From an uncultured Eggerthellaceae bacterium (lineage in GTDB: Bacteria > Actinomycetota > Coriobacteriia > Coriobacteriales > Eggerthellaceae), in the NCBI GenBank assembly GCA_934668515.1, contig CAKUNS010000043.1, positions 1-10,633 on the forward strand: a stretch of 10,633 nt of DNA. Direction: 5' to 3'. The position numbers and the translations under genes were made by a program. The notes beneath the pieces are model-generated. The model was not told the DNA's origin, made no database searches, and worked only from the letters and a program-made list of their open reading frames with translations. Positions 1 to 8,005 of this stretch are shown piece by piece (position 1 is the stretch's first letter; the number at the start of each line of letters is the position of its first letter).

Positions 1-1
1 A

Positions 2-1999
2 GTAAACTCTAGCTCCGAGTTCGCCGATGCAGTAAAAACCGCTAACGCTGCAACAAGCGGCGAATACGCTATCCGTCTTACTAACGATATCGAAAGCGGG
101 GGCGCCTCTTTCAAGAGCTCATGCCCGATCACCATCCTTGGCAATGGCCACACAATCACCCTTGGCGGGTTCGGCTCCCTTTCTGTACAGGCTGGTTCGC
201 AGCTGAATTTAGGTTCGGAAGACGGCAGCGACACCCTGATGATCAGCGGCGGAAACAAGCAAGGCAACGACGTGCCCGGACTGCTGTACATTCAAGGCTC
301 CTGCAACATGTATCCCGGCGTCACCATTGCCGACCGCAAAGGAAATAACTACTTCGGTGGCGGCGTAACCGTACAGGGCGGCGAATTCCATATGCACGGC
401 GGAACCATCAATAACTGCGGTATCACCGGGGGATCCATGTGCTACGGCGGCGGCGTTGCGGTGATCTACGGCGGTTCGTTCATTATGGATGGCGGCGAAA
501 TCACCGATTGTTTTGCCACGTCAAGCTTTAAAGCCGCAGACTACGGGATGGATTCCCGAATCATCACCTCTGCCGGTGGCGGAGTGTATGTTTCAGGCGG
601 ATCCTCATTCATTATGAACGGCGGAACGATCTCCAACAACAAGGCCAACGAAATGGGAGGCGGCATTGCCGTCGTTGCCTCAATTGAAGAAATCATAAAC
701 GGGGAATGGGGCAATCTCGAGAGTTCAGTGCAAATCTTTGGCGGAGCTATTTGCGACAACCAGGCAAATGACAGTGCAGGTATTTTTGCTTCCGCATACA
801 TCTACGCTGCAGCATATGGCCTTTGCGCTGACACTCCAAGCATAAGCGCAGCAGAAAAACCCGGCTTGTTTGTCAAGAACGCAACGATAAACAACAACAC
901 CGCGAACAAAGATGAGGGCTACGGAGCCGGCGTGCTTGCGGTAATGCTCGCATCACCCGCAAAAGCCGAAATCAGCTCTTGCACAATAACAGGGAACAGC
1001 GGCGCCGTTGGCGGCGGCGTGATGTCATACGGCAATTACACTAGCCTGACCATCGACAATTGCGTCATTACAGACAATCACGCCACCAACTACGGCGGAG
1101 GGTTCGCCGCAGAATCGAATTCCGGCCAGAATGCGGGCACCGTTATCACCGATACGCAACTATGCAACAACACCGCCGACAAAGCGGCATCCGACGTCTA
1201 CGTGGACGACTCGTCTCTGAAGTTGCAATCAGCTCAGGACATGGACTCCCTCTACCAGGGCAAGCCAGATGACGTCACTGGCAAGAAAATCGATGGTTGG
1301 TATATCGACAGCGAAGACCTGCGCTATACCGCGCAAACCAAAGATCAGCGAAGCGAGTTCGCCGGATTCACGGACATCGCCCCTAACGGCAAGACATGCT
1401 TGATAGCGGCATCAAAACCGTCTCTCGTGAAAATCATCTTCGCAAACGAAGACGGAAGCCTGTTCTACAGCGAGAAATGGTACGCCATCGGCACTAAGGC
1501 CGAGCTGATTCAAGTACCCACGCCCACCAAGCCGTCTGATGACATGTATGACTACGTATTCGACTCATGGCATACGGATATCACCGATGCAACTGAAGAC
1601 GTTGTCTACAAAGCACAGTTCAAGAAGATTCCCAAAGGAGATGCGGGCAATTCCGACAAGGACGACCCCAACAACAAGCCAGGCAAGGAAGATAAAGCCG
1701 ACACCGATAAGCCAAGCGACAACGAGCCTGACAAAGACGAACAAAAGCCCGGTGCTGACACCGACACCGACCAGAATCCCGACACTGGCGACAAAAACGA
1801 TGACCAGTCCAACAAGGACAATGCCGGCAACAATGACGCCAACAAGGATGCAGCAGGCAACGGCGATTCAGCCAACATCGAAAACGTCATCCCCGCGACG
1901 GGCGATGTAAACACCCCCTTTGTCATTACCTCTCTGCTAATCGCCTGCTACGCCCTTGCCGTAGCGGCTATCGCCAAGAGGAAGCAATTCAACCTGTAA
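2..1999 (+). CDS. Cell-wall-anchored beta-helix surface protein (5' end missing)
   Basis: The reading frame is open to the left edge, so the true start lies outside the window; the Met at 239 is only an internal codon. The visible 665 residues show, in order: a Gly-rich right-handed beta-helix region (about residues 1-400) with recurring GGGV-x-V-x-GG and F-x-M-x-GGTI units, the kind found in polymorphic outer-membrane and adhesin-like proteins; an InlB/Listeria-Bacteroides-type beta-grasp repeat (about bases 1425-1625, beginning VKIIFANEDG); a low-complexity Asp/Asn/Lys/Pro spacer (about 1634-1888); and a C-terminal sorting signal. That signal is IPATGD (1889-1906), a hydrophobic segment of about 20 residues and a KRK-containing tail ending at the stop. 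IPATG is a conservative variant of the sortase LPXTG motif. By inference the protein is exported and covalently attached to peptidoglycan, with a role in adhesion or as a structural repeat protein. No catalytic motif is seen. Confidence 0.85.
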   Translation, partial: VNSSSEFADAVKTANAATSGEYAIRLTNDIESGGASFKSSCPITILGNGHTITLGGFGSLSVQAGSQLNLGSEDGSDTLMISGGNKQGNDVPGLLYIQGSCNMYPGVTIADRKGNNYFGGGVTVQGGEFHMHGGTINNCGITGGSMCYGGGVAVIYGGSFIMDGGEITDCFATSSFKAADYGMDSRIITSAGGGVYVSGGSSFIMNGGTISNNKANEMGGGIAVVASIEEIINGEWGNLESSVQIFGGAICDNQANDSAGIFASAYIYAAAYGLCADTPSISAAEKPGLFVKNATINNNTANKDEGYGAGVLAVMLASPAKAEISSCTITGNSGAVGGGVMSYGNYTSLTIDNCVITDNHATNYGGGFAAESNSGQNAGTVITDTQLCNNTADKAASDVYVDDSSLKLQSAQDMDSLYQGKPDDVTGKKIDGWYIDSEDLRYTAQTKDQRSEFAGFTDIAPNGKTCLIAASKPSLVKIIFANEDGSLFYSEKWYAIGTKAELIQVPTPTKPSDDMYDYVFDSWHTDITDATEDVVYKAQFKKIPKGDAGNSDKDDPNNKPGKEDKADTDKPSDNEPDKDEQKPGADTDTDQNPDTGDKNDDQSNKDNAGNNDANKDAAGNGDSANIENVIPATGDVNTPFVITSLLIACYALAVAAIAKRKQFNL

Positions 2000-2021
2000 T
2001 CAGCTTCCTGCAACATCACTC

Positions 2022-2057
2022 AAGCATTGGAGTCACCTCGCGGTGGCTCCAATGCTT
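2022..2057 (+). terminator. Intrinsic terminator between convergent genes
   Basis: A 16-bp stem runs from 2022-2037 to 2042-2057 with a TCGC loop (2038-2041); all pairs are Watson-Crick except one T-G wobble (2033/2046). It begins 22 nt after the stop of the surface-protein gene and ends in TTT. The T-tract is short, but the stem is long and stable. On the minus strand it lies 61 nt past the stop of the methyltransferase gene, so it may serve both converging transcripts, although the T-run there is only two bases. Confidence 0.8.
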
Positions 2058-2118
2058 TCATTACGTATGTGCGAGCCGTTTGCTTCGACCTTAATCCCGA
2101 ACAACGAGGATCGATCCG

Positions 2119-2640
2119 CTAGCCCTTCGGAAGGAAAAAGAGGCTTGTATCAATACCTTCAAGTTGAAGAAGCTTGATCTTGTTGTTGAGCCCCGAACCA
2201 TACCCCGTAAGGTTTCCATTGGCTCCAACTACGCGATGGCATGGAATGATCAGGGAAATCTCATTGCGTCCAACGGCTCCACCAACCGCCTGAGCCGATA
2301 CCTTCGCCACACCGCGCTGCTTCGCCAGCAAGTCAGCGATCGCGCCGTACGTAGTTGTTTGACCATACGGGATATCAAGCAAAAGGCGCCACACCGCTTG
2401 ACGAAACTCGCCACCAGCCGGATTCAAAGATGGCGTGAAATCGGGTTCTTCCCCTGAGAAGTAAACATCGAGCCAACGCTTGGTTTCTGCAAGAACATGC
2501 GTTTCCCGCTGCAAGCATTTCGCAGGCAGTGTTTCAGCAAAAAACCTGCCGCCTTCTATCCATAAGCCGATCAGCGCGGTTTCATCCGACGCCAACAAGA
2601 TGTCGCCAAGAGGCGATTCGTAATGCTGAACGTAAACCAT
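2119..2640 (-). CDS. ogt: Methylated-DNA--[protein]-cysteine S-methyltransferase
   Basis: This is a suicide DNA-repair enzyme that transfers the methyl or alkyl group from O6-alkylguanine (and O4-alkylthymine) to its own cysteine. The 173-residue protein has the usual length of Ogt-type enzymes without an Ada sensor domain. The N-terminal ribonuclease-H-like half includes SPLGDILLASDE (residues 9-20). The C-terminal half has the helix-turn-helix stretch with IPYGQTTTYGAIA (90-102) and the active site IIPCHRVVGANG (131-142) with acceptor Cys134, followed by LTGYGSGL (144-151). The ATG at 2640 is preferred because AGGGG lies 7 nt upstream. An in-frame TTG at 2670 would add ten residues that match nothing in the family. 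It lies 48 nt after the DegV-family gene on the same strand and may be co-transcribed with it. The family assignment is firm; the choice between the names ogt and mgt is by convention. Confidence 0.93.
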   Translation of the reverse strand: MVYVQHYESPLGDILLASDETALIGLWIEGGRFFAETLPAKCLQRETHVLAETKRWLDVYFSGEEPDFTPSLNPAGGEFRQAVWRLLLDIPYGQTTTYGAIADLLAKQRGVAKVSAQAVGGAVGRNEISLIIPCHRVVGANGNLTGYGSGLNNKIKLLQLEGIDTSLFFLPKG

Positions 2641-2688
2641 TCGCCATCCCCTATCGAACGGTTGCCGCAATTCAGCCAGTGCGTAAGC

Positions 2689-3525
2689 CTAAAAACCGAC
2701 GATCAGACCGCCGCGCTCGGCATAATAACTGCACAGGCCCCTGGTCGGAAGAATATCGATCGTGGAATTGCTCCACGCTTCCAGAATGCTGTCCCTCAAA
2801 GCCTGAGCAACAATGTGGTTGTCGCAGTGGCTGATGGCAACGTGGCCGCCGGCGAAACCGCGTTCCTTCATTAAGGCGATCAACGCACGAACTGCCTTCT
2901 TGGGACCCTTGGTTTTGCCCTCAATGACGATTTTGCCTTCGTCGCTGGCACTGCCAATGCCCCACATGCCCAGCGCCTTTGCAAGAAAACCGGTCATCTT
3001 GTTCATGCGACCGTTTTTAATAAGGTTGTCAAACGAAGACAGCGCGAAAATGCACTTGGTCTTGTCCAGGAACTGATTCGCACGAACAACAGCCTCATCG
3101 AAATCGACGCCTTCACGAGCAAGCTTTTCAAGCTCGCGCACGCAAAGAACAAGTTCGGGGCCGGTGGATCCGGAATCGAGCACCGCGATCTTCTTTTCGG
3201 GATGAGCCTCAAGCGCCATGTCCATGGCGGTAAGGGCGCTATTCATGCTGCCGGAAAGCTGAGAGGAAATAGTGATGGCGAACGTGCAGTCGGATTTCTC
3301 AAACTGCTCAAGCCACGTGCCCGGTGCGGGGCACGACGTGTGGCTGGCCGATTTCTCCTGTTCCATGTCGTGAAGCATCCTCTGAACGTCAAGATCCTCG
3401 TTGTCGATGAAGTCTTCGTGACCGACGCTGATAACGAACGGCACGCTGGTCAGTTCGATGTAGTCAGAGCTATACGTCATAGGAAGAATGTCGCAACTCG
3501 AATCCGTGACAACGCTCCACTTCAT
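2689..3525 (-). CDS. DegV family fatty-acid-binding protein
   Basis: The 278 residues match the usual DegV length. Proteins of this family bind a long-chain fatty acid between two domains; in Gram-positive bacteria they act as FakB subunits that present the fatty acid to the kinase FakA for phospholipid synthesis. Visible signatures are the N-terminal VVTDSSCD (5-12), the lipid-head-group motif region SHTSCPAPGTWLEQFE (61-76, TSQPSPGEF-like), SSQLSGSMNSA (87-97, SSGLSGTYQSA-like), LDSGSTG (116-122), LIKNGRMNKMTGFLAKAL (168-185) and a C-terminal GGLIVGF. The ATG at 3525 is chosen because AAAGGA sits about 8 nt upstream; the ATG at 3555 would add ten residues ahead of the conserved first strand. 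The fatty-acid role is family knowledge; no FakA gene is visible here. Confidence 0.9.
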   Translation of the reverse strand: MKWSVVTDSSCDILPMTYSSDYIELTSVPFVISVGHEDFIDNEDLDVQRMLHDMEQEKSASHTSCPAPGTWLEQFEKSDCTFAITISSQLSGSMNSALTAMDMALEAHPEKKIAVLDSGSTGPELVLCVRELEKLAREGVDFDEAVVRANQFLDKTKCIFALSSFDNLIKNGRMNKMTGFLAKALGMWGIGSASDEGKIVIEGKTKGPKKAVRALIALMKERGFAGGHVAISHCDNHIVAQALRDSILEAWSNSTIDILPTRGLCSYYAERGGLIVGF

Positions 3526-3555
3526 GCTGCTGATCCTTTCCGGCAAGCGAAACAT

Positions 3556-3571
3556 CCGATTCTCAAATCGG
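3556..3571 (-). other. Small hairpin in the leader of the DegV-family gene
   Basis: A perfect 6-bp inverted repeat, CCGATT-CTCA-AATCGG, lies 30 nt upstream of the DegV ATG inside the 198-nt gap 3526-3723. On the minus strand it is followed by ATGTTT, so as a terminator for the upstream six-gene operon it is weak; it may be an mRNA leader structure or chance. I see no classical intrinsic terminator in the rest of the gap and no convincing promoter for the DegV gene, so read-through from the operon cannot be excluded. Confidence 0.3.
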
Positions 3572-3723
3572 CCCTATTCGCGCTAGGTCCCTTCAACTCT
3601 TGCTCAATTGCAGAATACGACTATTTTCGTCGCAAAACACTAACGGACGCAATGATATCGGTACTCTTCAACAGAAAGCAATGATTTGTGGCAGATCTAC
3701 AGTTGAAAGTTCGCTCAACGGCG

Positions 3724-4929
3724 TTATTCGTGCAGCAAGTTCCAAAGCACCTCGACGACATGCAAAGCACCATCGAACCCAACCAAAGGATTACGCCTCG
3801 ACAAATCCAACCTGCCACCTGCCGGGTGGGAGATCACCGCGCACCGGTTACCCCTGAACATCTTCATGGACGCATCGCCTAGAATAAGACAGCCGGGATG
3901 GCTTTCGATGAATTTTTCCCACAACGCCTCGTCGCCTTTCAACCCCAAGCCGGGAGACGACGAATCCGAAAGAGCGGTTACGCTCAATCCCAGATCACGA
4001 AGGTACGAGCCAACAGCCCCCGAGACGTCCAAACCTGCGCGCAACAAGATATCTACTGGCCTTCCGCGATAAACGCGAACGACGAACGACTGCAAACGAC
4101 GCTCAGCAATCTGGCAACGCTTCCGTTTAGTATGCAGCAGATTCTCGTTGACGCTCCATCCCGTAACCTGGGCTATCTGGTAAAGCCACGCCTCCGATTG
4201 ATCGGCGCCACAAGGTCGGCCAGCAACGAACGGAATGGCAAATCGGACCTCCATTGAGCGCGCCAACAAAATACCCTCATGGCGAATAACCAGATTGATA
4301 TCGGCAGCACCCATCCGATCAAGCTCATCAAAACTAGAGCCCCACGGCATAACGCATAACGGCTCAGCATCGAAGAATTCGCGCATAAGGTCGGAAATTG
4401 CCACGGCATCCGACAAGGCCGAATAATCGTTGGGAACGCACCCCACAATGTTGAAGGTGCGCTTCCCAGCAAACGCGTCACGCCCCCGGTTGCCAACAAA
4501 TTGTTCAAGTACATCAAAAGTTGCCGACACACCGAACGATTCGTCCTTTCCGATTCCCATGGGGGGAAGCTGAACCACAGAGCATTCATCGCTGGATTTC
4601 TCTTTGCAAACGAACACAGTATCTGAACCAGTGATCTCGGCAATCGCTGACGGAACAACAAAAATAGCACGCGTGCTGTAATGCTCGCGAATTGAATCGA
4701 TGGCCTCTTCAAGCGCCGAAAGATCGCCTAAGGCAATCTGCGTATCAGTGATATGCGTCGCAAAGTGCAGCACGCCTTGATCGCACCCGTATGCGCTAAG
4801 CATCATATCCCCGAAGTTGGCGGTGCCCATCGGGCCGAATTCCAGAATTGCGGTCTGGCGCAGACCAGCAAGCGTAAGGATCGCGCCCATTCGTGCGTCG
4901 AGCGCTGGATAATATTTGCTAAGCCCCAT
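3724..4929 (-). CDS. Nitrogenase component-1-like subunit lacking cluster cysteines (NifK/BchB-like position)
   Basis: The 401-residue protein has the fold signature of the nitrogenase component-1 (Oxidored_nitro) family, but its N-terminal metal-ligand positions are changed. The family motif GPxGC reads FGPMGT (31-36), the SSCxxxxIGDD-type motif reads VPSAIAEITGSD (92-103), and the first Cys-containing loop reads YPALDARMG (7-15). The three usual cluster cysteines are therefore absent. Later family-like stretches are FNIVGCVPNDYS (159-170) and FVAGRPCGADQSEAWL (234-249). The ATG at 4929 is chosen because AGGGG lies 5 nt upstream; the in-frame ATG at 4959 has no ribosome-binding site. With that start the gene overlaps the preceding component-1 gene by 11 nt, which suggests translational coupling and a heterodimer or heterotetramer. 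It is the last gene of the operon. Substrate and cofactor are unknown. Family membership is confident; partnership with the preceding subunit is inferred from synteny. Confidence 0.8.
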   Translation of the reverse strand: MGLSKYYPALDARMGAILTLAGLRQTAILEFGPMGTANFGDMMLSAYGCDQGVLHFATHITDTQIALGDLSALEEAIDSIREHYSTRAIFVVPSAIAEITGSDTVFVCKEKSSDECSVVQLPPMGIGKDESFGVSATFDVLEQFVGNRGRDAFAGKRTFNIVGCVPNDYSALSDAVAISDLMREFFDAEPLCVMPWGSSFDELDRMGAADINLVIRHEGILLARSMEVRFAIPFVAGRPCGADQSEAWLYQIAQVTGWSVNENLLHTKRKRCQIAERRLQSFVVRVYRGRPVDILLRAGLDVSGAVGSYLRDLGLSVTALSDSSSPGLGLKGDEALWEKFIESHPGCLILGDASMKMFRGNRCAVISHPAGGRLDLSRRNPLVGFDGALHVVEVLWNLLHE

Positions 4930-6190
4930 GACGGCCCCTTTTCTGCCCTGCGGAACCATTCATTTGTTGGAGGATTCCCAACGGGATCTGATATCCAAAC
5001 GACGCAGTCATCCTGTTGGGGTTGACGTTCAAAATGCCGGAGCGCTCGAGCCCCTGAAGGTGCGTGGGGCCGAAAAACAGCGAAATTCCCAGATCAAACA
5101 CTTTCTCTTCCAGTTCACCCATCGAAGCGAACGAAGCGACATAAGGATCGAATCCTTGCTCCAAAAGCTCCTGTGCCCATTCGTTATCGCCATGAAAGAA
5201 CTCACGCAGCAAAACGAATTCAGGCTCCATGCCCAAATCGGTAAAGAAGAGCGAAGCCTCCAAGGGCAAAAAGAACGGCGCCGCGCACACGAACCTTTTC
5301 CGCTCCCACGATTGACGGGCGGCCAGGATTTTCTGAACAACCCGTTGATGGAGGTCCGCTGTCTTACCGACAAGATCCGTTCCGATGATGCCGTCGATCT
5401 CCCTATATGCATTACGAATATCATCAGGGCGGCAAAGTCGATCGAGGCGAACGTACGACGTGCCGAATCGATCGCACACCTTCCTGGCAACGTCCAACGC
5501 CGTGACGTCCATAACTACAACAAGCGCCGCGTTGGGAACACGCCTCATTTCGTCAACGTTTGTCGGGACGACCGGACGCTTGCCCTGCTCCAGCAGGAGA
5601 CCGTAGATCTCGCTACACTCAACGCCTTCGTAACGCACGCCCAAAAGCACGACGTCATCGGTTTGCTCGGTGCGTTCCATAAGCGAAACGAAACTTGAAT
5701 AATAGCCCGACAGACCACTGTAGTAGCCGCTTTGACTATAATGATTGGTACGCACCGTGATCACTGGAACGGGCACATCGGCCATAGCCGCGATCTTCTC
5801 GGCTGACTCTCCGATAAGCTCGGGAATGCACGAGGTGACAAGCTGAACGGCCTGCGGGCGGGTTTCTTCCCAAATGGCGCGAATCGCCTTTGATACACCT
5901 TCGGCAGCACCGAACACAATCTCGGAGTCGTCCAGCACATAAGTGTAAAAGAGCGACGACCCCCCGTTTCCGAAATACTGATTCTTGCAATGCCAGCAGC
6001 ATTCCGCCGTACCGACGACCAACGTCGCAACCCCCTGAACGAAGGGTACTGCCATAACCACGCCGAACAGCGGGCAGTGGCTGCCATGCTCGACGACAGG
6101 CCGAATAAACGGAATATGCCCGTCCTCCACAGCATGGGACAGGCACACGGCATTTTCCATAGTGGAAGATGATTCGTTTTCGCTACACAT
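4919..6190 (-). CDS. Nitrogenase component-1-like subunit with three cluster-type cysteines (NifD/BchN-like)
   Basis: The 423 residues resemble the nitrogenase component-1 family (NifD/NifE/BchN/CfbD). Candidate Fe-S ligands are Cys39 (HGSHCPLFG), Cys64 or Cys65 (TAECCWHC) and Cys121 (TSCIPELIGES). Their spacing and context match Cys62/88/154 of Azotobacter NifD and Cys26/51/112 of BchN. An extra Cys68 makes an unusual CC-x-x-C cluster. The stretch around residues 222-250 (LVVVMDVTALDVARKVCDRFG) aligns by eye with the NifD segment that carries FeMo-cofactor ligand Cys275, and no cysteine sits at that position. The ATG at 6190 has AGGAAG about 10 nt upstream; the ATG at 6160 has no clear site. 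The start overlaps the ATPase stop by 8 nt. It is expected to be cytoplasmic, docking the NifH-like protein and pairing with the next gene product. The reaction is unknown; low-potential reduction of an unsaturated or chelated substrate is inferred from the family. Confidence 0.85.
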   Translation of the reverse strand: MCSENESSSTMENAVCLSHAVEDGHIPFIRPVVEHGSHCPLFGVVMAVPFVQGVATLVVGTAECCWHCKNQYFGNGGSSLFYTYVLDDSEIVFGAAEGVSKAIRAIWEETRPQAVQLVTSCIPELIGESAEKIAAMADVPVPVITVRTNHYSQSGYYSGLSGYYSSFVSLMERTEQTDDVVLLGVRYEGVECSEIYGLLLEQGKRPVVPTNVDEMRRVPNAALVVVMDVTALDVARKVCDRFGTSYVRLDRLCRPDDIRNAYREIDGIIGTDLVGKTADLHQRVVQKILAARQSWERKRFVCAAPFFLPLEASLFFTDLGMEPEFVLLREFFHGDNEWAQELLEQGFDPYVASFASMGELEEKVFDLGISLFFGPTHLQGLERSGILNVNPNRMTASFGYQIPLGILQQMNGSAGQKRGRHGA

Positions 6191-6992
6191 TGAAAGACAA
6201 CTTCCTGCTCAGACTCATAGAGGTGATGTTCACAGAGCCCTCATCATCAAACCCCACATCGCATTTCAGGCCATACACCTCTTCAAGCATACGCTCGGTG
6301 CAAACTTGAGTTGGCGTGCCAGTCGAATAAATGGAGCCCTTATTCATGACAACGACCTGGTCGCTGTACTTCATAGCCTGATTCAAATCATGGAGCACCA
6401 TAGCAATAGTCGTATTGCGCATCTTGTTAAGATGACGGAGAAGCTCCATGATTTCCAGCTGATGACTGACATCAAGATACGTGGTTGGCTCGTCAAGCAA
6501 AAGAATGTCGGGCTCCTGCGCGATGACCATGGCAAGCCACACGCGTTGACGCTCGCCACCGGAAAGATCGCCAACCAGGCTGTCTTCAAGCGTGTCTGCG
6601 CCAGTGAATCGCAAAGCGTCGTCAATTGCCCGGCGATCTTCGTCCGTCATCAACGAAAAGCCCCATTTGCGGTGGGGAACGCGCCCGAAGCCCACAAGGC
6701 GACGAACCGTCATGTCTTCAGGCGACGCGTTCGTTTGACTCAAGCATGCGATCTTGCGGGCCAATAGCTTGGACCCGTATTGCTGTAGCGGCCTGCCGTC
6801 CAGCTCTACCTTCCCAGCCATAATAGGAAGGTGACCGGTGGTGCTGCGCAGAACCGTTGACTTACCGCAGCCATTCGGCCCAATGATCGATACAATCTTG
6901 CCCTTCGGGATGTCGAAGGAGGCATCGGGCACTACAACCTTTTTCTCGTAGCCAGCTTGAAGATGCTCTACATGAAGCGCGGTTTCCATCAT
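6183..6992 (-). CDS. Iron/cobalamin-chelate-type ABC transporter ATP-binding protein (FecE/FepC/BtuD family)
   Basis: This is the cytoplasmic ATPase of a type II importer that energises uptake of a metal chelate through the adjacent FecCD permease. The 269-residue protein has Walker A GPNGCGKST (38-46), Q-loop Gln86 in LSQTN, signature LSGGERQR (143-150), Walker B ILLLDEPTTYLD (163-174) and switch His201 in VLHDLNQA. These residues are intact, so it should be active. The length is typical. The ATG at 6992 overlaps the permease stop in an ATGA arrangement, with AGGAGG 8 nt upstream inside the permease gene, a sign of tight coupling. Family members carry ferric siderophores, haem or cobalamin; the sequence alone does not identify the ligand. 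The component-1-like gene that follows overlaps its 3' end. Confidence 0.95.
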   Translation of the reverse strand: MMETALHVEHLQAGYEKKVVVPDASFDIPKGKIVSIIGPNGCGKSTVLRSTTGHLPIMAGKVELDGRPLQQYGSKLLARKIACLSQTNASPEDMTVRRLVGFGRVPHRKWGFSLMTDEDRRAIDDALRFTGADTLEDSLVGDLSGGERQRVWLAMVIAQEPDILLLDEPTTYLDVSHQLEIMELLRHLNKMRNTTIAMVLHDLNQAMKYSDQVVVMNKGSIYSTGTPTQVCTERMLEEVYGLKCDVGFDDEGSVNITSMSLSRKLSFNV

Positions 6993-8005
6993 GCCCCCAA
7001 CCTCCTGGACTTGCGAAGCAAGTAGATGAAGAATGGGCCACCCACCAGTGAGATAAGCGAACCAACTGGCAGTTCGATGGGAATGAACAACGTTCGTGCG
7101 CAGGTATCAGCCACCAGCACCAGCAAACCGCCCAAAACAATACTTAGGGGCAACATGAACTTATAATCTGAGCTAACAAGCATGCGGCTAATGCGCGGAA
7201 TAACCAATCCTACAAAACCGATGATACCGACAAACGAGACAGTTACGCCCGCGAGATAGGCTGCCAAGCCAATAAGCAGAATACGGCTGCGCGTTAGATT
7301 GACACCCAGGCTTTTCGCAGTATCGTCGCCCAGCTGCAAAGTATTTGCCGTGGGAATGGCAATAAGACTTAGGATCAAACCAACGGTCACATACGGGATC
7401 ATCAGGTTGGCATCAACCCAAGTCCTACCAACCAAGCTGCCATTCAACCACATGATGACCGAACCAAGTTTCTCGCTGTTCAGAACCGAGATGATGGACG
7501 TACCCGCACCAAAAATGGCGTTCACAGCAATGCCAGCCAGAACCAATCGGGTTGGCAGTATATCCCCGTTAGTGAACGCAAGTGCGTTGATGATGAGGCA
7601 TGCGACGATGGCACCCACAAACGAGAACAACGGAATGAAATTCGTGAACTGCGGAAGTATCATCATGATAAGAATGGTGACAAAGCTGGCGCCAGAAGAC
7701 ACGCCGATGATGCCCGGATCGGCCATGGGATTCCTAACCACCGATTGAAGGATGCAGCCCGATGCAGCCAAGGCCATACCCGCGCAGACGGCAATGAGGA
7801 TACGCGGCAAACGAAGGTTGTGCACAATGGCTTCGGTGACTTTATCCTGATTGCAAAAAACCAGCGATTCCCAAGCAGTTTTGAACGGTATCTCAACGCT
7901 ACCTTGACCCACAGCGAACACCATGAAGAAGACCAGAAAGCCCAGCGAAACCAGGATGATCCCCAGCCTCAACGGCGTGGACTGCTTGTGAAGCCAACTC
8001 AACAT
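6989..8005 (-). CDS. FecCD-family ABC transporter permease
   Basis: This integral membrane permease has 338 residues, the usual FecCD/BtuC length, with about ten hydrophobic segments; the first is near residues 13-34. Conserved stretches are PRILIAVCAGMALAASG with the following ILQ (67-87), RNPMADPGIIGVSSGA (91-106), the cytoplasmic coupling region LGDDTAKSLGVN (225-236), IGFVGLVIPRISR (262-274, usually IPH) and the C-terminal ELPVGSLISLVGGPFF (311-326). Only one permease gene is present, so it should work as a homodimer, as in BtuC. It overlaps the NifH-like stop by 7 nt and has GGAAAGG just upstream of its ATG. Family transporters import ferric siderophores, haem or corrinoids; the cargo here is unknown. 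Confidence 0.95.
   Translation of the reverse strand: MLSWLHKQSTPLRLGIILVSLGFLVFFMVFAVGQGSVEIPFKTAWESLVFCNQDKVTEAIVHNLRLPRILIAVCAGMALAASGCILQSVVRNPMADPGIIGVSSGASFVTILIMMILPQFTNFIPLFSFVGAIVACLIINALAFTNGDILPTRLVLAGIAVNAIFGAGTSIISVLNSEKLGSVIMWLNGSLVGRTWVDANLMIPYVTVGLILSLIAIPTANTLQLGDDTAKSLGVNLTRSRILLIGLAAYLAGVTVSFVGIIGFVGLVIPRISRMLVSSDYKFMLPLSIVLGGLLVLVADTCARTLFIPIELPVGSLISLVGGPFFIYLLRKSRRLGA

Noticed and set aside
1606..1926. 106-residue open frame on the minus strand opposite the acidic spacer
   Set aside because: It is the mirror of a repetitive Gac/Aac/Aag codon stretch, giving a Ser/Leu-rich low-complexity product with no ribosome-binding site or family resemblance.
1..2000. Tandem repeat or CRISPR-like array suggested by recurring GGCGG blocks
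   Set aside because: The blocks are in frame with Gly-Gly-Gly turns of a beta-helix protein and vary in sequence and spacing, so they reflect protein repeats, not a DNA array.
2108..2117. 10-bp palindrome GGATCGATCC between the convergent genes
   Set aside because: It is short, lies just beyond a stop codon, has no T-tract and is best explained by chance.
4916..5698. 260-residue open frame on the plus strand opposite the larger component-1 gene
   Set aside because: The opposite strand encodes a clear family member with conserved cysteines. The plus-strand product shows no recognisable motif, and its length follows from the codon bias of the real gene.
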